64,000 bases of DNA from Joostella atrarenae (GCF_021764745.1 NZ_JAETXX010000002.1:372001-436000), one strand, 5' to 3'. Counted from the stretch's first letter, positions 18,998-29,766 are shown. Numbers and translations are program-made. Notes: generated by a model from the letters alone, not told the origin.

Positions 18998-19281
18998 GTA
19001 AAGTATGAGTTTTTAATTCTACGTAATGCGTAAAACTGTGTATTAACAACACCAGAATTACTACTATCAGCAAATATAAAAGTTTTATATGTTTAAATTC
19101 CCTAAAAAGCAAAAATCGATGTTTACACTCACTACAGAATACAGTATAAAAAAATACAATAACCTAAAAAAACAACACAATACATAAATACCCTCTTCAA
19201 TATATAGAATATGTTAATTACAATTGTTTAAAATTACTGTAAAACCATTTTTTGTATGAATTGAATTTGTAATTTTAGGGA

Positions 19282-19866
19282 ATGAATTTTTTAGCACATA
19301 TATATTTGTCAGGAGATAATCCAGAAATAAAAGTAGCTAACTTTATGGCGGATAGTATTCGTGGTAAAAAATACCTAGCATACCCAGACGATTATAAGAA
19401 GGGGATTTTGCTACATCGAGAAATCGACACATACACAGACGCACATCCAACTGTAAGGTTAAGTACTAAAAAACTACATAAAAACTATAGTCACTATAGC
19501 GGTGTTATTGTAGATATTTTTTATGATCATTTTCTAGCTAAAAACTGGAGTTCATACTCCGATGTTCCTTTAGAAAAATATGTTGACAATTTCTATGATT
19601 TACTAGGCGAGCATTATGATATTCTCCCCATGAATATAAAAAAGCTAATGCCATACATGATTGCGGATAATTGGCTACTTAACTACGCTAAATTAGACGG
19701 AATCGCTAAAGTTTTAGAAGGGATGAACCGGCGTACAAAGAATAAATCGAAAATGAATTTTGCCATTCAAGATTTAGAAGAACATTATCTTTCTTTTGAA
19801 ACTGAATTCACATCTTTCTTCGAAGAACTCCAAGAATTTTGTGCTCAAAAACTAAAAACTTTATAA
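19282..19866 (+). CDS. Acyl carrier protein phosphodiesterase-like (DUF479)
   Basis: 194 residues beginning MNFLAHIYLSGDNPEIKVANFMADSIRG and containing GILLHREIDTYTDAHP. Those are the diagnostic blocks of the AcpH/DUF479 family, with the conserved His and Asp residues in place. The family removes 4'-phosphopantetheine from ACP in gamma-proteobacteria; the activity is less certain in Bacteroidota. Seven bases separate it from the gamma-glutamyltransferase gene. Confidence 0.85.
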   Translation: MNFLAHIYLSGDNPEIKVANFMADSIRGKKYLAYPDDYKKGILLHREIDTYTDAHPTVRLSTKKLHKNYSHYSGVIVDIFYDHFLAKNWSSYSDVPLEKYVDNFYDLLGEHYDILPMNIKKLMPYMIADNWLLNYAKLDGIAKVLEGMNRRTKNKSKMNFAIQDLEEHYLSFETEFTSFFEELQEFCAQKLKTL

Positions 19867-19873
19867 TATTTAT

Positions 19874-21553
19874 ATGATAAAAAGAATACTCCTACTCTCA
19901 CTTATAATTCTAGCAAGTTGTAAAACAACAGAAGCTCCTAAACAAGGACTTATAGCTGAAAACGGAATGGTTGTTTCCGCAAGAATGGAAGCTTCGAAAA
20001 TCGGTGCTGATATTTTAAAGCAAGGAGGAAATGCTTTTGATGCTATGATTGCAACAAAGTTTGCTCTTGCAGTAGCTTTTCCTTTCGCTGGAAACATTGG
20101 CGGCGGTGGTTTTTTAGTTTACCGCTTAGACGATGGTAGCACAGGTACATTAGACTTTAGAGAGAAAGCTCCATTAGCTGCCACAAAAAACATGTATTTG
20201 GACTCTTTAGGGAATGTTATTCCTGATAAAAGCACTGTTGGAGCCCTAGCAGTAGGAGTTCCAGGAAGTGTTGCTGGTATTTTTGCTATTCATGAAAAGT
20301 TTGGATCACTTCCAATGGAAAAATTAATCCAACCAGCCATAAACCTCGCCAATAGAGGTGTTGAAGTAACTTCAAAACAAGCAAACAGGCTAGAGAATTA
20401 CCAAAACCTAATTACTAAAGTCAGTGGAGATACAGTGCTTTTTGCTAAGAAATATTCAGAAAACGACACTATAAAATATAATGCCCTAGCAAGAACTTTA
20501 GAAACTATAAAAGAAAAAGGTCAAGATGGTTTCTACAAAGGAGAAGTCGCTGAAAAAATTGTAGACTTTATAAATAGTAACGGCGGAATTATCACACTCG
20601 AAGACCTTGCGAACTACAAAGCTGTTTGGAGAGATCCTGTTACTTTTAACTACAAAGACATAAAAGTAATATCAATGGGTCCACCAAGTAGCGGCGGCAT
20701 TACTTTAGCGCAAATCATGAAAATGATAGAATCTTATGATCTAGATTCTGAGCATAATTCTGTAAAAGCAATTCAATTAATAACTGAAGCTGAACGAAGA
20801 GCATATGCCGATAGATCTTACTTTTTAGGAGATCCAGATTTTACAGAGATTCCTGGCGTAGAAATTACAAGCAGCGATTATTTAAATGAAAGAATGAAAT
20901 CATTTTCTTATGATAAAGCAACGCCGTCGAGTGAAATATCGCACGGAGAAGTTGAAATCATTGAAAGCGATGAAACAACTCACTTTTCTATTATCGATCA
21001 ATTTGGAAATGCTGTTTCTGTAACAACAACTTTAAACGGAGCTTATGGCTCGAAGCTATTTTCTGAAGAATTAGGATTCTTTTTCAATAACGAAATGGAC
21101 GACTTTAGTGTAAAACCTGGAGTCCCTAATATGTTTGGACTTATAGGCGGAGAAGCAAATAGCATTCTTCCCGAGAAACGAATGTTAAGTAGCATGACCC
21201 CAACTATCGTTGAGAAAAATGGAAAATTATCAATGGTTTTGGGTACTCCTGGAGGATCTACTATTATCACTTCCGTATTACAAACAATACTCAATGTTTA
21301 TGAGTACGACATGGGAATGCAGCAAGCTGTAAACATGCCTAGATTCCACCATCAATGGTTGCCAGACGAAATTAGAATGGAGCCAAATGGTTTTGACAAA
21401 GAAACGATAGAAAAACTAAAAAGCTTAGGCTATCATATTAATGAATCCAATTCAAGGATAATCGGACTTGTAGATGCTATTCTAGTACTTCCAAATGGAG
21501 ATTTAGAAGCTGGTGCCGATAGACGTGGAGACGACTCTGCTGTTGGGTTTTAA
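19874..21553 (+). CDS. ggt: Gamma-glutamyltransferase, lipoprotein form
   Basis: 559 residues. The lipobox ILASC (Cys16) predicts a membrane-anchored periplasmic enzyme. The nucleophile Thr that forms the N-terminus of the small subunit after self-cleavage lies in ESDETTHFSIID (about 357-368), followed by GNAVSVTTTLNGAYGS. A later GTPGGSTIITSV block is also typical. It cleaves or transfers the gamma-glutamyl group of glutathione. The processing site and substrate-binding Arg region are intact. It is probably cotranscribed with the genes on either side. Confidence 0.93.
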   Translation: MIKRILLLSLIILASCKTTEAPKQGLIAENGMVVSARMEASKIGADILKQGGNAFDAMIATKFALAVAFPFAGNIGGGGFLVYRLDDGSTGTLDFREKAPLAATKNMYLDSLGNVIPDKSTVGALAVGVPGSVAGIFAIHEKFGSLPMEKLIQPAINLANRGVEVTSKQANRLENYQNLITKVSGDTVLFAKKYSENDTIKYNALARTLETIKEKGQDGFYKGEVAEKIVDFINSNGGIITLEDLANYKAVWRDPVTFNYKDIKVISMGPPSSGGITLAQIMKMIESYDLDSEHNSVKAIQLITEAERRAYADRSYFLGDPDFTEIPGVEITSSDYLNERMKSFSYDKATPSSEISHGEVEIIESDETTHFSIIDQFGNAVSVTTTLNGAYGSKLFSEELGFFFNNEMDDFSVKPGVPNMFGLIGGEANSILPEKRMLSSMTPTIVEKNGKLSMVLGTPGGSTIITSVLQTILNVYEYDMGMQQAVNMPRFHHQWLPDEIRMEPNGFDKETIEKLKSLGYHINESNSRIIGLVDAILVLPNGDLEAGADRRGDDSAVGF

Positions 21554-21565
21554 AAAAGAGAACAT

Positions 21566-22273
21566 ATGAAAATCATAAAAAAAATATTAAAATTTATATC
21601 CATTGCACTCCTGCTCCTCATAGCTGTTTCTGCAGTTGTTTATTTTATCTACAATGAGCCTCTTCCAAAAGGTAAAACTGGACCAGAAGCAGAAGCTCTT
21701 GCCGAAAAAATGCTTAAAGCTGTAAATTATACTAATTATAAAAAGACACGCTTTATAGAATGGACTTTCGCTGGGAAACATTCCTATAAATGGGATAAAG
21801 AGAAAAAGCTTGTGGATGTAAAGTGGGATGATTATGTTGTAAAGCTAAATTTAAACAACTACGATAAAAGTGAGGTTCTTATAGATAATGTAAAAATGCA
21901 CACAGAACCAAGGCAAGAACTTATTGATAAAGCGGTAGGATACTTCAACAACGATTCTTTTTGGCTTGTAGCTCCTTTTAAGGTGAAAGATAAAGGCGTT
22001 ACAAGAAGCGTAGTAACATTAGAGAATGGAAAAAAAGCATTATTGGTAACATACACTCAAGGAGGCTCAACTCCTGGAGACTCTTATCTATGGAAGCTTA
22101 ACGATAGTGGTTTCCCTGAAAGCTTTAAAATGTGGGTTAGTATCATTCCAATTGGCGGATTAGAAGCTACTTGGGACGAATGGAAGATTATGGAAACTAC
22201 CACTTACCTCCCATCATCTCATAAATTTCTATTTCTCAATATAGAAATGACAAAACTAAAAGCCTATAATTAA
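21566..22273 (+). CDS. Hypothetical membrane-anchored protein
   Basis: 235 residues with one N-terminal membrane segment (about 8-30), then a soluble domain outside the cytoplasm. Trp- and Lys-rich blocks such as WDKEKKLVDVKWDDYVVKLNL recur but I recognise no named family. It starts 12 bases after the ggt stop codon, so it belongs to the same transcript. Confidence 0.65.
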   Translation: MKIIKKILKFISIALLLLIAVSAVVYFIYNEPLPKGKTGPEAEALAEKMLKAVNYTNYKKTRFIEWTFAGKHSYKWDKEKKLVDVKWDDYVVKLNLNNYDKSEVLIDNVKMHTEPRQELIDKAVGYFNNDSFWLVAPFKVKDKGVTRSVVTLENGKKALLVTYTQGGSTPGDSYLWKLNDSGFPESFKMWVSIIPIGGLEATWDEWKIMETTTYLPSSHKFLFLNIEMTKLKAYN

Positions 22274-22466
22274 GAATGAAAATTATTTAGTTAAAAGCTA
22301 AAACTTCAGTAAAAACACATACCGAAAAGTCCCTCGAGCAAAAGAAAAACAATGCTATATAACTATCTAAAAAAAAAGAGTTTTAGATCCCATTTTCTAT
22401 AGAATTATAAGCGTTAATATTTTCCTTTCATCATATACTCCCTTCGGTATTAAAGCTTAAAACCTT

Positions 22467-22474
22467 AACTTTGC
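22467..22474 (+). promoter_or_regulatory. Probable -7 promoter element of uvrA
   Basis: TAACTTTG, matching TAnnTTTG, lies 16 bases before the uvrA ATG in a gene-free stretch of about 215 bases. No SOS-box-like motif is apparent next to it. Confidence 0.5.
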
Positions 22475-22489
22475 GGTTTTGTATTATAT

Positions 22490-25321
22490 ATGGCAAATTT
22501 TGAAGAAAATATAGTGGTAAAAGGCGCTAGAGTCCATAACCTTAAAAATATAGATGTTACCATCCCCAGAGAAAAGCTTGTTGTTATTACAGGTCTTTCT
22601 GGGAGCGGTAAATCCTCATTAGCATTCGATACTATTTATGCAGAAGGTCAACGTCGGTACATAGAAACATTTTCGGCTTATGCCCGCCAATTTCTTGGAG
22701 GTTTGGAGCGTCCGGATGTAGATAAAATTGACGGATTATCTCCTGTTATTGCAATCGAGCAAAAAACGACTTCTAAATCTCCTCGTTCTACAGTAGGAAC
22801 GATCACTGAGATATACGACTTCTTACGTTTGTTATTTGCGAGAGCAGCAGATGCCTACAGTTACAATACTGGAGATAAAATGGTAAGCTATAGCGATGAG
22901 CAAATAAAAGAGCTTATTATTGAAGAATACAGCGGTAAGCGCATAAATATATTAGCGCCCGTTATCCGCAGTAGAAAAGGTCATTATCGTGAATTATTTG
23001 AGCAAATAGCAAAGCAGGGATTTGTAAAAGTACGTGTAGATGGAGAGATTCTCGACATCATAAAAGGAATGAAAGTGGATCGCTACAAAGTGCATGATAT
23101 TGAAACAGTTATCGATAGAATGCAAATTGATGATAGCGAAAACACTTCCAAACGCCTAAGTGAGAGCATAAACACTGCTATGTATCACGGAGATGATGTA
23201 CTCATGGTTATAGATCATGACACGAATGAAGCTCGCTTTTTCAGTAGAAATCTTATGTGTCCTTCTTCAGGAATATCATATCCTAATCCTGAACCTAATA
23301 CATTCTCTTTCAACTCTCCAAAAGGGATGTGCCCTACTTGCAGTGGTTTAGGGAGAATACATGAAGTAAACCTTGAGAAGATTATCCCTAATGATAAAAT
23401 CAGTATTAAAAAAGGAGGAATAGCACCTTTAGGAGAATATAAAAAGTCATGGATCTTTAAGCAACTGGAGGTTATAGCGCAACGCTATGAATTCGAATTA
23501 ACGGATGCTATTAGTGAGATTCCTAAAGAAGCTATGGATATGATTCTTAATGGTGGAAACGAAAAGTTTTCCGTAGAATCTAAGACTCTTGGGATTACTC
23601 GCGATTATAAAATTGATTTTGAAGGGATTATAAGCTTTATAAAAAATCAATTCGAAGAAAGTCAATCCACTTCTATTCGTAGATGGGCAAAAGGATTTAT
23701 GGATAAAGTAGATTGCCCTACTTGCGAAGGAAGTCGTTTAAGAAAAGAATCGCTATATTTTAAGGTGAATGAAAAGAATATTGCAGATCTATCTTCTATG
23801 GACATGATAGAACTTGCTGGTTTTTTCAAAAATTTACCAAAAGACCTTTCTGAAAAGCAATTAAAAATCGGAGAAGAGATTTTAAAAGAGATTAAAGCTC
23901 GTATTAATTTCTTACTCGATGTAGGCCTTGATTACCTTTCTCTAAATAGGAGCTCAAAATCACTTTCTGGAGGGGAAGCACAAAGAATCCGACTAGCAAC
24001 ACAAATTGGTTCGCAATTGGTGGGCGTTTTATATATTTTGGATGAACCTAGTATCGGGTTACACCAAAGGGATAACGACCGACTCATAAAATCATTAGAA
24101 TCTTTAAGAGATATCGGGAACTCTGTAATTGTTGTAGAGCACGATAAGGACATGATCGAGCGCGCTGATCATGTTATTGACATCGGTCCGAAAGCAGGTA
24201 AACTTGGAGGAGAGATAATTTCTGAAGGCCCTCCTTCTGAATTAAAAAAATACAATACACTTACCGCTGATTATATTACGGGTAAAAAAGAAATAGAAGT
24301 TCCTGAAGAACGGAGAAAAGGAAACGGGAACTCCATCCTTTTAAAAGGATGTACTGGAAATAATTTAAAAAAGGTGAATGCCGAATTTCCTCTAGGATTA
24401 ATGATTGGTGTTACTGGAGTTTCAGGAAGTGGAAAGTCTACATTAATTAATGAGACCCTCTACCCTATTTTAAATGCTCATTTTTTCAATGGTGTAAAAA
24501 TTCCTATGCCATATAAAAGCATTAAAGGTTTAGAGCACATCGATAAGGTAATTGATATTAATCAATCTCCCATTGGAAGAACTCCCCGCTCTAATCCTGC
24601 TACTTACACAGGTGTTTTTAGTGAAATAAGAACTTTATTCACTCAAACTCCAGAGGCTATGATTCGCGGTTATAAGCCTGGGAGATTTAGTTTTAATGTA
24701 AAAGGAGGAAGATGTGAAACTTGCCAAGGTGCAGGTGTAAGAGTAATCGAAATGAATTTCTTACCAGACGTTACCGTAGCTTGTGAGACATGTAATGGTA
24801 AACGCTTTAATAGAGAGACTTTAGAAATAAGATTCAAAGGAAAGTCTATTTCCGACGTTTTAGAAATGACTATTGATGAGGCTGTAGATTTCTTTGAGAA
24901 CATCCCGAAAATATATCGTAAATTAGCTACATTGAAAGATGTAGGTTTAGGATATATAACACTCGGACAGCAATCTACTACACTTTCTGGTGGAGAAGCA
25001 CAACGTGTGAAATTAGCCACAGAACTCTCTAAAAAAGACACTGGGAATACTTTTTATATCTTAGATGAGCCTACAACAGGGTTACATTTTGAAGATATTA
25101 ATGTTTTAATGGGAGTTCTAAACGCATTAACAGATAAAGGGAACACAGTATTGATTATCGAACATAATTTAGATGTTATTAAAATGGTCGATCATATTAT
25201 TGATATTGGCCCTGAAGGTGGTAAAGGCGGAGGGAAAGTTATTGTTTCTGGCACTCCTGAAGAAGTAGCGAAGCATAAAAAGAGTTATACCGCTAAATAT
25301 CTAAAGAAAGAACTGAGGTGA
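22490..25321 (+). CDS. uvrA: Excinuclease ABC subunit A
   Basis: 943 residues. Two ABC ATPase modules are present: Walker A motifs GLSGSGKSS (about 34-42) and GVSGSGKST (about 641-649), signatures LSGGEAQRI and LSGGEAQRV, and Walker B segments YILDEPSIGLH and YILDEPTTGLH. Zinc-finger cysteines appear as CPTCSG, CPTCEG and CETCQG...CETCNG. It is the damage-recognition ATPase of nucleotide excision repair. Length is normal and all motifs are intact. Confidence 0.97.
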   Translation: MANFEENIVVKGARVHNLKNIDVTIPREKLVVITGLSGSGKSSLAFDTIYAEGQRRYIETFSAYARQFLGGLERPDVDKIDGLSPVIAIEQKTTSKSPRSTVGTITEIYDFLRLLFARAADAYSYNTGDKMVSYSDEQIKELIIEEYSGKRINILAPVIRSRKGHYRELFEQIAKQGFVKVRVDGEILDIIKGMKVDRYKVHDIETVIDRMQIDDSENTSKRLSESINTAMYHGDDVLMVIDHDTNEARFFSRNLMCPSSGISYPNPEPNTFSFNSPKGMCPTCSGLGRIHEVNLEKIIPNDKISIKKGGIAPLGEYKKSWIFKQLEVIAQRYEFELTDAISEIPKEAMDMILNGGNEKFSVESKTLGITRDYKIDFEGIISFIKNQFEESQSTSIRRWAKGFMDKVDCPTCEGSRLRKESLYFKVNEKNIADLSSMDMIELAGFFKNLPKDLSEKQLKIGEEILKEIKARINFLLDVGLDYLSLNRSSKSLSGGEAQRIRLATQIGSQLVGVLYILDEPSIGLHQRDNDRLIKSLESLRDIGNSVIVVEHDKDMIERADHVIDIGPKAGKLGGEIISEGPPSELKKYNTLTADYITGKKEIEVPEERRKGNGNSILLKGCTGNNLKKVNAEFPLGLMIGVTGVSGSGKSTLINETLYPILNAHFFNGVKIPMPYKSIKGLEHIDKVIDINQSPIGRTPRSNPATYTGVFSEIRTLFTQTPEAMIRGYKPGRFSFNVKGGRCETCQGAGVRVIEMNFLPDVTVACETCNGKRFNRETLEIRFKGKSISDVLEMTIDEAVDFFENIPKIYRKLATLKDVGLGYITLGQQSTTLSGGEAQRVKLATELSKKDTGNTFYILDEPTTGLHFEDINVLMGVLNALTDKGNTVLIIEHNLDVIKMVDHIIDIGPEGGKGGGKVIVSGTPEEVAKHKKSYTAKYLKKELR

Positions 25322-25391
25322 ATAAATAGTTTAAGTAACTGCTTTAATTAAATATAAGTCAGTTATTTAATTAATTATAAAATAATTAAGA

Positions 25392-26081
25392 ATGAGAAAA
25401 GAACAACATTTTAAAGGATGGAATGGTATAAAGACAAATGACTCATGGGCTATTTTTAAAATCATGGGAGAGTTTGTTAGCGGATTTGAAAAAATGAGTA
25501 AAATCGGTCCTTGCGTTTCTATTTTTGGTTCAGCAAGAACTAAACCAGATCATAAATATTACCAATTATCAGAAAGAATCGCTCAAAAGATAGTGGAGTC
25601 TGGATATGGTGTAATTACTGGTGGTGGTCCTGGTATTATGGAAGCAGGAAATAAGGGCGCTCATTTAGCAGGTGGAACTTCTGTAGGATTAAACATCGAT
25701 TTACCTTTTGAACAACATGATAATCCTTATATAGACAGTGATAAAAGCTTAGATTTTGATTATTTCTTTGTGCGTAAGGTAATGTTTGTAAAATACTCAC
25801 AAGGCTTTGTAGTAATGCCTGGTGGTTTTGGAACATTAGATGAACTTTTTGAAGCTATGACGCTTATACAAACAAAGAAAATAGCTATGTTCCCTATTAT
25901 TCTTGTTGGGACTGATTTCTGGGGCGGATTAATGGATTGGGTAAAGACTACCTTACTAGAAGCTAATAACAACATTAGTGAAGGCGATTTAGACCTTATT
26001 AAGCTTGTTGACACCGAAGATGAAGTTATTGAGATTCTTGATAGTTTCTATAAAAAGTCAAATTTAAGCCCTAATTTCTAG
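25392..26081 (+). CDS. LOG-family protein (TIGR00730)
   Basis: 229 residues. The signature GGGPGIMEAGNKGA (about 78-91) and PGGFGTLDELFE (about 144-155) define the Lonely-Guy (LOG) family. Known members hydrolyse nucleoside 5'-monophosphates, including cytokinin riboside phosphates and AMP, at the N-glycosidic bond. The catalytic Arg and Glu positions are present. The N-terminal extension of about 35 residues is usual for the Bacteroidota branch. Confidence 0.88.
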   Translation: MRKEQHFKGWNGIKTNDSWAIFKIMGEFVSGFEKMSKIGPCVSIFGSARTKPDHKYYQLSERIAQKIVESGYGVITGGGPGIMEAGNKGAHLAGGTSVGLNIDLPFEQHDNPYIDSDKSLDFDYFFVRKVMFVKYSQGFVVMPGGFGTLDELFEAMTLIQTKKIAMFPIILVGTDFWGGLMDWVKTTLLEANNNISEGDLDLIKLVDTEDEVIEILDSFYKKSNLSPNF

Positions 26082-26122
26082 GATTAGATTTCAACAGAAA
26101 AAACTTTTATAAAAAATATAGA

Positions 26123-27001
26123 TTATACCTGAACATCATCAGTTGATGCTTCAGGTATTCTTTTATCCCTACGATATTCAGAATAAACCATTGTAAACTC
26201 TGCTCCCATAAAAAATATGAGGCCTGTGTAATACACCCACAACAATATTAAAACCACAGAACTTGCTCCTCCATAAACAGAAGCTGGCGACGCTTGTCCG
26301 AAGTAATAACCTATAGCTGTTTTACCCAGTAAAAACAATAATGTTGTTACGGAAGCCCCTATCAACGCAGTCTTCCATTTAATTCGTTTGTTTGGTAAAA
26401 ACCTATAAATAGCTCCAAACAACACAGTTATCACCACTAAAGAAACTGTAAAATTAAGTCCGCTAACAATAATGGTTGCCGCTTGTGGATAGTAATTCTC
26501 TACATAATTATTAAGAACTGAAATTACTGCAGAAACCATCAATGAAATGATCAATAAAAAACCTATCGCCATTATCATTCCAAAAGAAATAAGACGATCT
26601 ACAACCATTTTTTTAAAGGTCGAATTATCTTCTTCAGCCTCAAAAATTGTATTTAGGGTCTTCTGTAATTGAAAAAATACCCCCGTTGCACCAAAAACCA
26701 ACGTAGCTGAACTAATTATAATATTCATAGTAGAATTACTATCAATACTAGCGCTACTTATCATCCCTTCGATAGCTTTTGCTGTATCATAACCGATTAA
26801 ACTAGATAACTCTTGCGTAACTCGCCCCTGCACAGCGTCTCTACCGAAAAAGATACTTGTTACCCAAATAACAATTAAGAGTAATGACGGTAAAGAAAAC
26901 AAGGTGTAATAGGCTATAACAGCACTTTTAGCAAAGGGATCTAAATCCAACCATCGTAAAAATGTCTCTTTTATGATTTTAATGCTGGTTTTTATATTCA
27001 T
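26123..27001 (-). CDS. YihY/BrkB-family inner-membrane protein
   Basis: About 292 residues from MNIKTSIKI; an ATG 18 bases further upstream is also in frame, so the start is uncertain. Six hydrophobic segments are visible. The family block AKSAVIAYYTLFSLPSLLLI lies near the N-terminus and FLPNKRIKWKTALIGA near residue 205. This family was once called RNase BN in error; its transport or envelope role is unknown. It lies downstream of ppc, separated from it by a terminator-like hairpin. Confidence 0.85.
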   Translation of the reverse strand: MNIKTSIKIIKETFLRWLDLDPFAKSAVIAYYTLFSLPSLLLIVIWVTSIFFGRDAVQGRVTQELSSLIGYDTAKAIEGMISSASIDSNSTMNIIISSATLVFGATGVFFQLQKTLNTIFEAEEDNSTFKKMVVDRLISFGMIMAIGFLLIISLMVSAVISVLNNYVENYYPQAATIIVSGLNFTVSLVVITVLFGAIYRFLPNKRIKWKTALIGASVTTLLFLLGKTAIGYYFGQASPASVYGGASSVVLILLWVYYTGLIFFMGAEFTMVYSEYRRDKRIPEASTDDVQV

Positions 27002-27045
27002 CAAATACAGGTTATACATCCACTAAGTTAATTATAATTTCGAAC

Positions 27046-27093
27046 AAGAAAAAGGCTGCTAAATAATCTTAAAAGAATTACTTAACAGCCTTT
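27046..27093 (-). terminator. Terminator after ppc
   Basis: AAAGGCTG pairs with CAGCCTTT, extended by a weaker inner stem, and a T-rich tract follows on the minus strand. It lies 21 bases beyond the ppc stop codon. Confidence 0.6.
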
Positions 27094-27113
27094 ATAATAT
27101 TTATTGTAAATGA

Positions 27114-29705
27114 TTAAGCAGAGTTTCTACTTGCATTTATATTTCCAAATAAAGAACGTGTAACCATACGCTCATATATTTCTAGAAGCTCAGGATCTAC
27201 ATCGCTATCTTTAGCATTAAGCTCCTGGATTTGTCTAAGTGCAAATTGTTGAATTGTAAGTAATGGCAATACAATTTTCTCTCTCACCTGAATAGAAGCT
27301 CTCATAGAACGTGTATCTTCCATCAACTCAGAATAACCAGTCAATTTCAATAACATCGCTTTACTACGCTCAAATTCATCATGAATAATTATCCAAAATT
27401 CACCAAACTCCTTATCATCTTGCATGTATGCTGTAAGCTTAAAGAAAGATTTCGTTAAACTCATCATACTGTTTTCTAGCAACGTTCTAAAGAATGCAGA
27501 ATTTTGATATAGCGATTTTACTTTTTCAAATTCATTATTATCTACAAACTCCTGAATAGCAGTTCCTACTCCGTAAAAACCAGGAACATTTTGCTTCAAC
27601 TGACTCCAACTTCCAACGAAAGGAATCGCTCTTAGGTCTGAAAATACTAACTCATCAGACTTACCTCTTTTAGAAGGTCTACTTCCAATATTTGTTTTAG
27701 CATAGTACTTTAAAGTACTCATCCTTTCTAAGTAAGGTAAGAATTTAGGATGATTTTTAAAGTCAACATAAGCGCCATAACTAATTCCCGCTAACCTATT
27801 CATAGTATCTCGATCTTCTTCACTCAAGATATCTTTTTCATTAGTGAATACGTTATTTGCAATCCCAGAACTTATTAGCTGTTCTATATTATACTGACAA
27901 GATTCTGGCGTTCCAAAGTTAGAACTAATAGTTTGTCCTTGTATTGTAAGCTGAACTTCTTCATTTTCTATTGAAGGTCCTAAAGAAGCATAGAATTGAT
28001 GTGTTTTTCCTCCTCCACGTGCAGGTGGTCCACCTCTACCATCAAAGAAAACAACGGTAATACCATATTCTCTAGAAATTGCAGTTAAAGCTTCTTTGGC
28101 TTTATAAATACTCCAATTCGCCATTAAATACCCACCATCTTTAGTTCCGTCAGAGAAACCTAGCATAATTGTCTGCTTATTCCCTCTACGTTTAAGATGT
28201 GCAGCATACGACTTGTTTGTATAAAGCGTTCTCATTACGTTATGAGCATCTTCAAGATCATCTACAGTTTCAAAAAGAGGCACAACATCTGTTGTTGGCT
28301 TCTCCCAATCACACATACGGATCATTGCAAAAGCCTCCATAACATTAAGCACACTTCCGTTGTTACTTATAATATATCTATTACAACCCATTTCGCCATT
28401 ATTCTTCTGAATGGTTTTCATAGCATAAATAGATTCCAACGTACTTCTACTCATTTCGTGCTTAAATAAGCTAGGATTTACTTTACCAACAACCTTACTT
28501 AAGGCTTTAATCTGTTGCTCTTCATCCAGCTTCTCATAATCTTTAGGGAAAATATCAAGTCCCATTTCTAAAGACTCCTTAACGATATTAGATAATACAT
28601 TATGATGTACTCTAGAATCTTGACGAATATCTAGTGAAGCGAAATGGAAACCAAACAACTTCATCTTATTAATAAGGTCGCTTATTTCTTCTACAAATAA
28701 AGATTGATGCTTCGTTACAAGAATCTCTCTTATTTCTAGTAGCGTCCCCATAGTCTCCTCAAGCGTAATTGTAGTCCTTCCACTTTCTAAGAAGATATTT
28801 TCATACAACTTAGACTCTAAATTTGCAATAAGCTTATCTACGTAGTTAAAAGTTATTCTACGACGTAGCTTTCTAACATCGCGGTAATAGTTCTTTAAAA
28901 CCGTGCTTCTTAGCCTATCTGCAACTTTTAGAGTAATATCTGTAGTTACAAATGGATTCCCATCTCTATCTCCTCCAGGCCAAAAACCTAGATTTAATAC
29001 TTGGTTATTTAATTCTGTGTCTCCAAAAATATTGTCTTGGATATAATCAAAAATCTGACTAGCAGATTCATAGAATACATTTTGCAGATACCATATTAAG
29101 CTTACCGCTTCATCAAAAGGAGTTGGTTTTTCCTTTTTGAAAAATGGAGTCTTCCCTAGTTGGGCAAGTAACTTCTTAATAAGGTTTAAATCATTCTCTC
29201 TAATAGCTTTAGATAGATCGGTAATAATACCTAATACAGAACCTGGATAAAACTGCGTTGGATGCGCCGTTAAAACAGGTCGTACTTTAAAATGCTCTAA
29301 GTAAGCTTTTAATTCAGGCATTTTATTTTTAGCTTCCGCCTCTTCCTTTACATTTCGCAAGGTTCCTCTCCCATTCATATTATTTACAATAGGGAAAGTT
29401 GCATCTTCAATAGCATCAAATAATACTACTTGTCTTTCTATATACTGAATAAATCTAAAGAGAAGATCAAATTTGTCTGAATCAGCAGGCTTTTCGTTGT
29501 AGTATTTTTCAAAAAAGTCACCTACAATATCTGATGGATTTTTATTATCCGCATATCCCTTTTCACAAATTTCGGAAAATAGCGGTAATAAAGCTCCAGT
29601 ATTCCTTATCTCATCAAAAGGTAATGTGATAAAAATACTATTGTAGATTTGATATCTTGATAAAACACTTTCATTAAATCGATCAATCTTTGGTTTTCTT
29701 AGCAT
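27114..29705 (-). CDS. ppc: Phosphoenolpyruvate carboxylase
   Basis: About 863 residues from MLRKPKIDRFNES; a further upstream ATG would add ten unlikely residues. Catalytic blocks are present: VLTAHPTQFYPGS with the essential His (about 148-160), GFWPGGDRDGNPFVT, FFDGRGGPPARGGGKTH, and the C-terminal ASRNSA in place of the usual RNTG-type ending. It carboxylates PEP to oxaloacetate to refill the TCA cycle. Bacteroidota enzymes are of similar length and keep the HPTQ motif. A terminator lies on each side. Confidence 0.93.
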   Translation of the reverse strand: MLRKPKIDRFNESVLSRYQIYNSIFITLPFDEIRNTGALLPLFSEICEKGYADNKNPSDIVGDFFEKYYNEKPADSDKFDLLFRFIQYIERQVVLFDAIEDATFPIVNNMNGRGTLRNVKEEAEAKNKMPELKAYLEHFKVRPVLTAHPTQFYPGSVLGIITDLSKAIRENDLNLIKKLLAQLGKTPFFKKEKPTPFDEAVSLIWYLQNVFYESASQIFDYIQDNIFGDTELNNQVLNLGFWPGGDRDGNPFVTTDITLKVADRLRSTVLKNYYRDVRKLRRRITFNYVDKLIANLESKLYENIFLESGRTTITLEETMGTLLEIREILVTKHQSLFVEEISDLINKMKLFGFHFASLDIRQDSRVHHNVLSNIVKESLEMGLDIFPKDYEKLDEEQQIKALSKVVGKVNPSLFKHEMSRSTLESIYAMKTIQKNNGEMGCNRYIISNNGSVLNVMEAFAMIRMCDWEKPTTDVVPLFETVDDLEDAHNVMRTLYTNKSYAAHLKRRGNKQTIMLGFSDGTKDGGYLMANWSIYKAKEALTAISREYGITVVFFDGRGGPPARGGGKTHQFYASLGPSIENEEVQLTIQGQTISSNFGTPESCQYNIEQLISSGIANNVFTNEKDILSEEDRDTMNRLAGISYGAYVDFKNHPKFLPYLERMSTLKYYAKTNIGSRPSKRGKSDELVFSDLRAIPFVGSWSQLKQNVPGFYGVGTAIQEFVDNNEFEKVKSLYQNSAFFRTLLENSMMSLTKSFFKLTAYMQDDKEFGEFWIIIHDEFERSKAMLLKLTGYSELMEDTRSMRASIQVREKIVLPLLTIQQFALRQIQELNAKDSDVDPELLEIYERMVTRSLFGNINASRNSA

Positions 29706-29733
29706 AAAATTTTTCTGTTTTATGTAAAAATAC

Positions 29734-29766
29734 AAAAAACCCTCTCAAAACAAGGCTTAAGAGGGC
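29734..29766 (-). terminator. Terminator of the Lrp gene
   Basis: AGAGGG (29760-29765) pairs with CCCTCT (29740-29745), and six T follow on the minus strand. It separates the Lrp-type regulator from ppc. Confidence 0.75.
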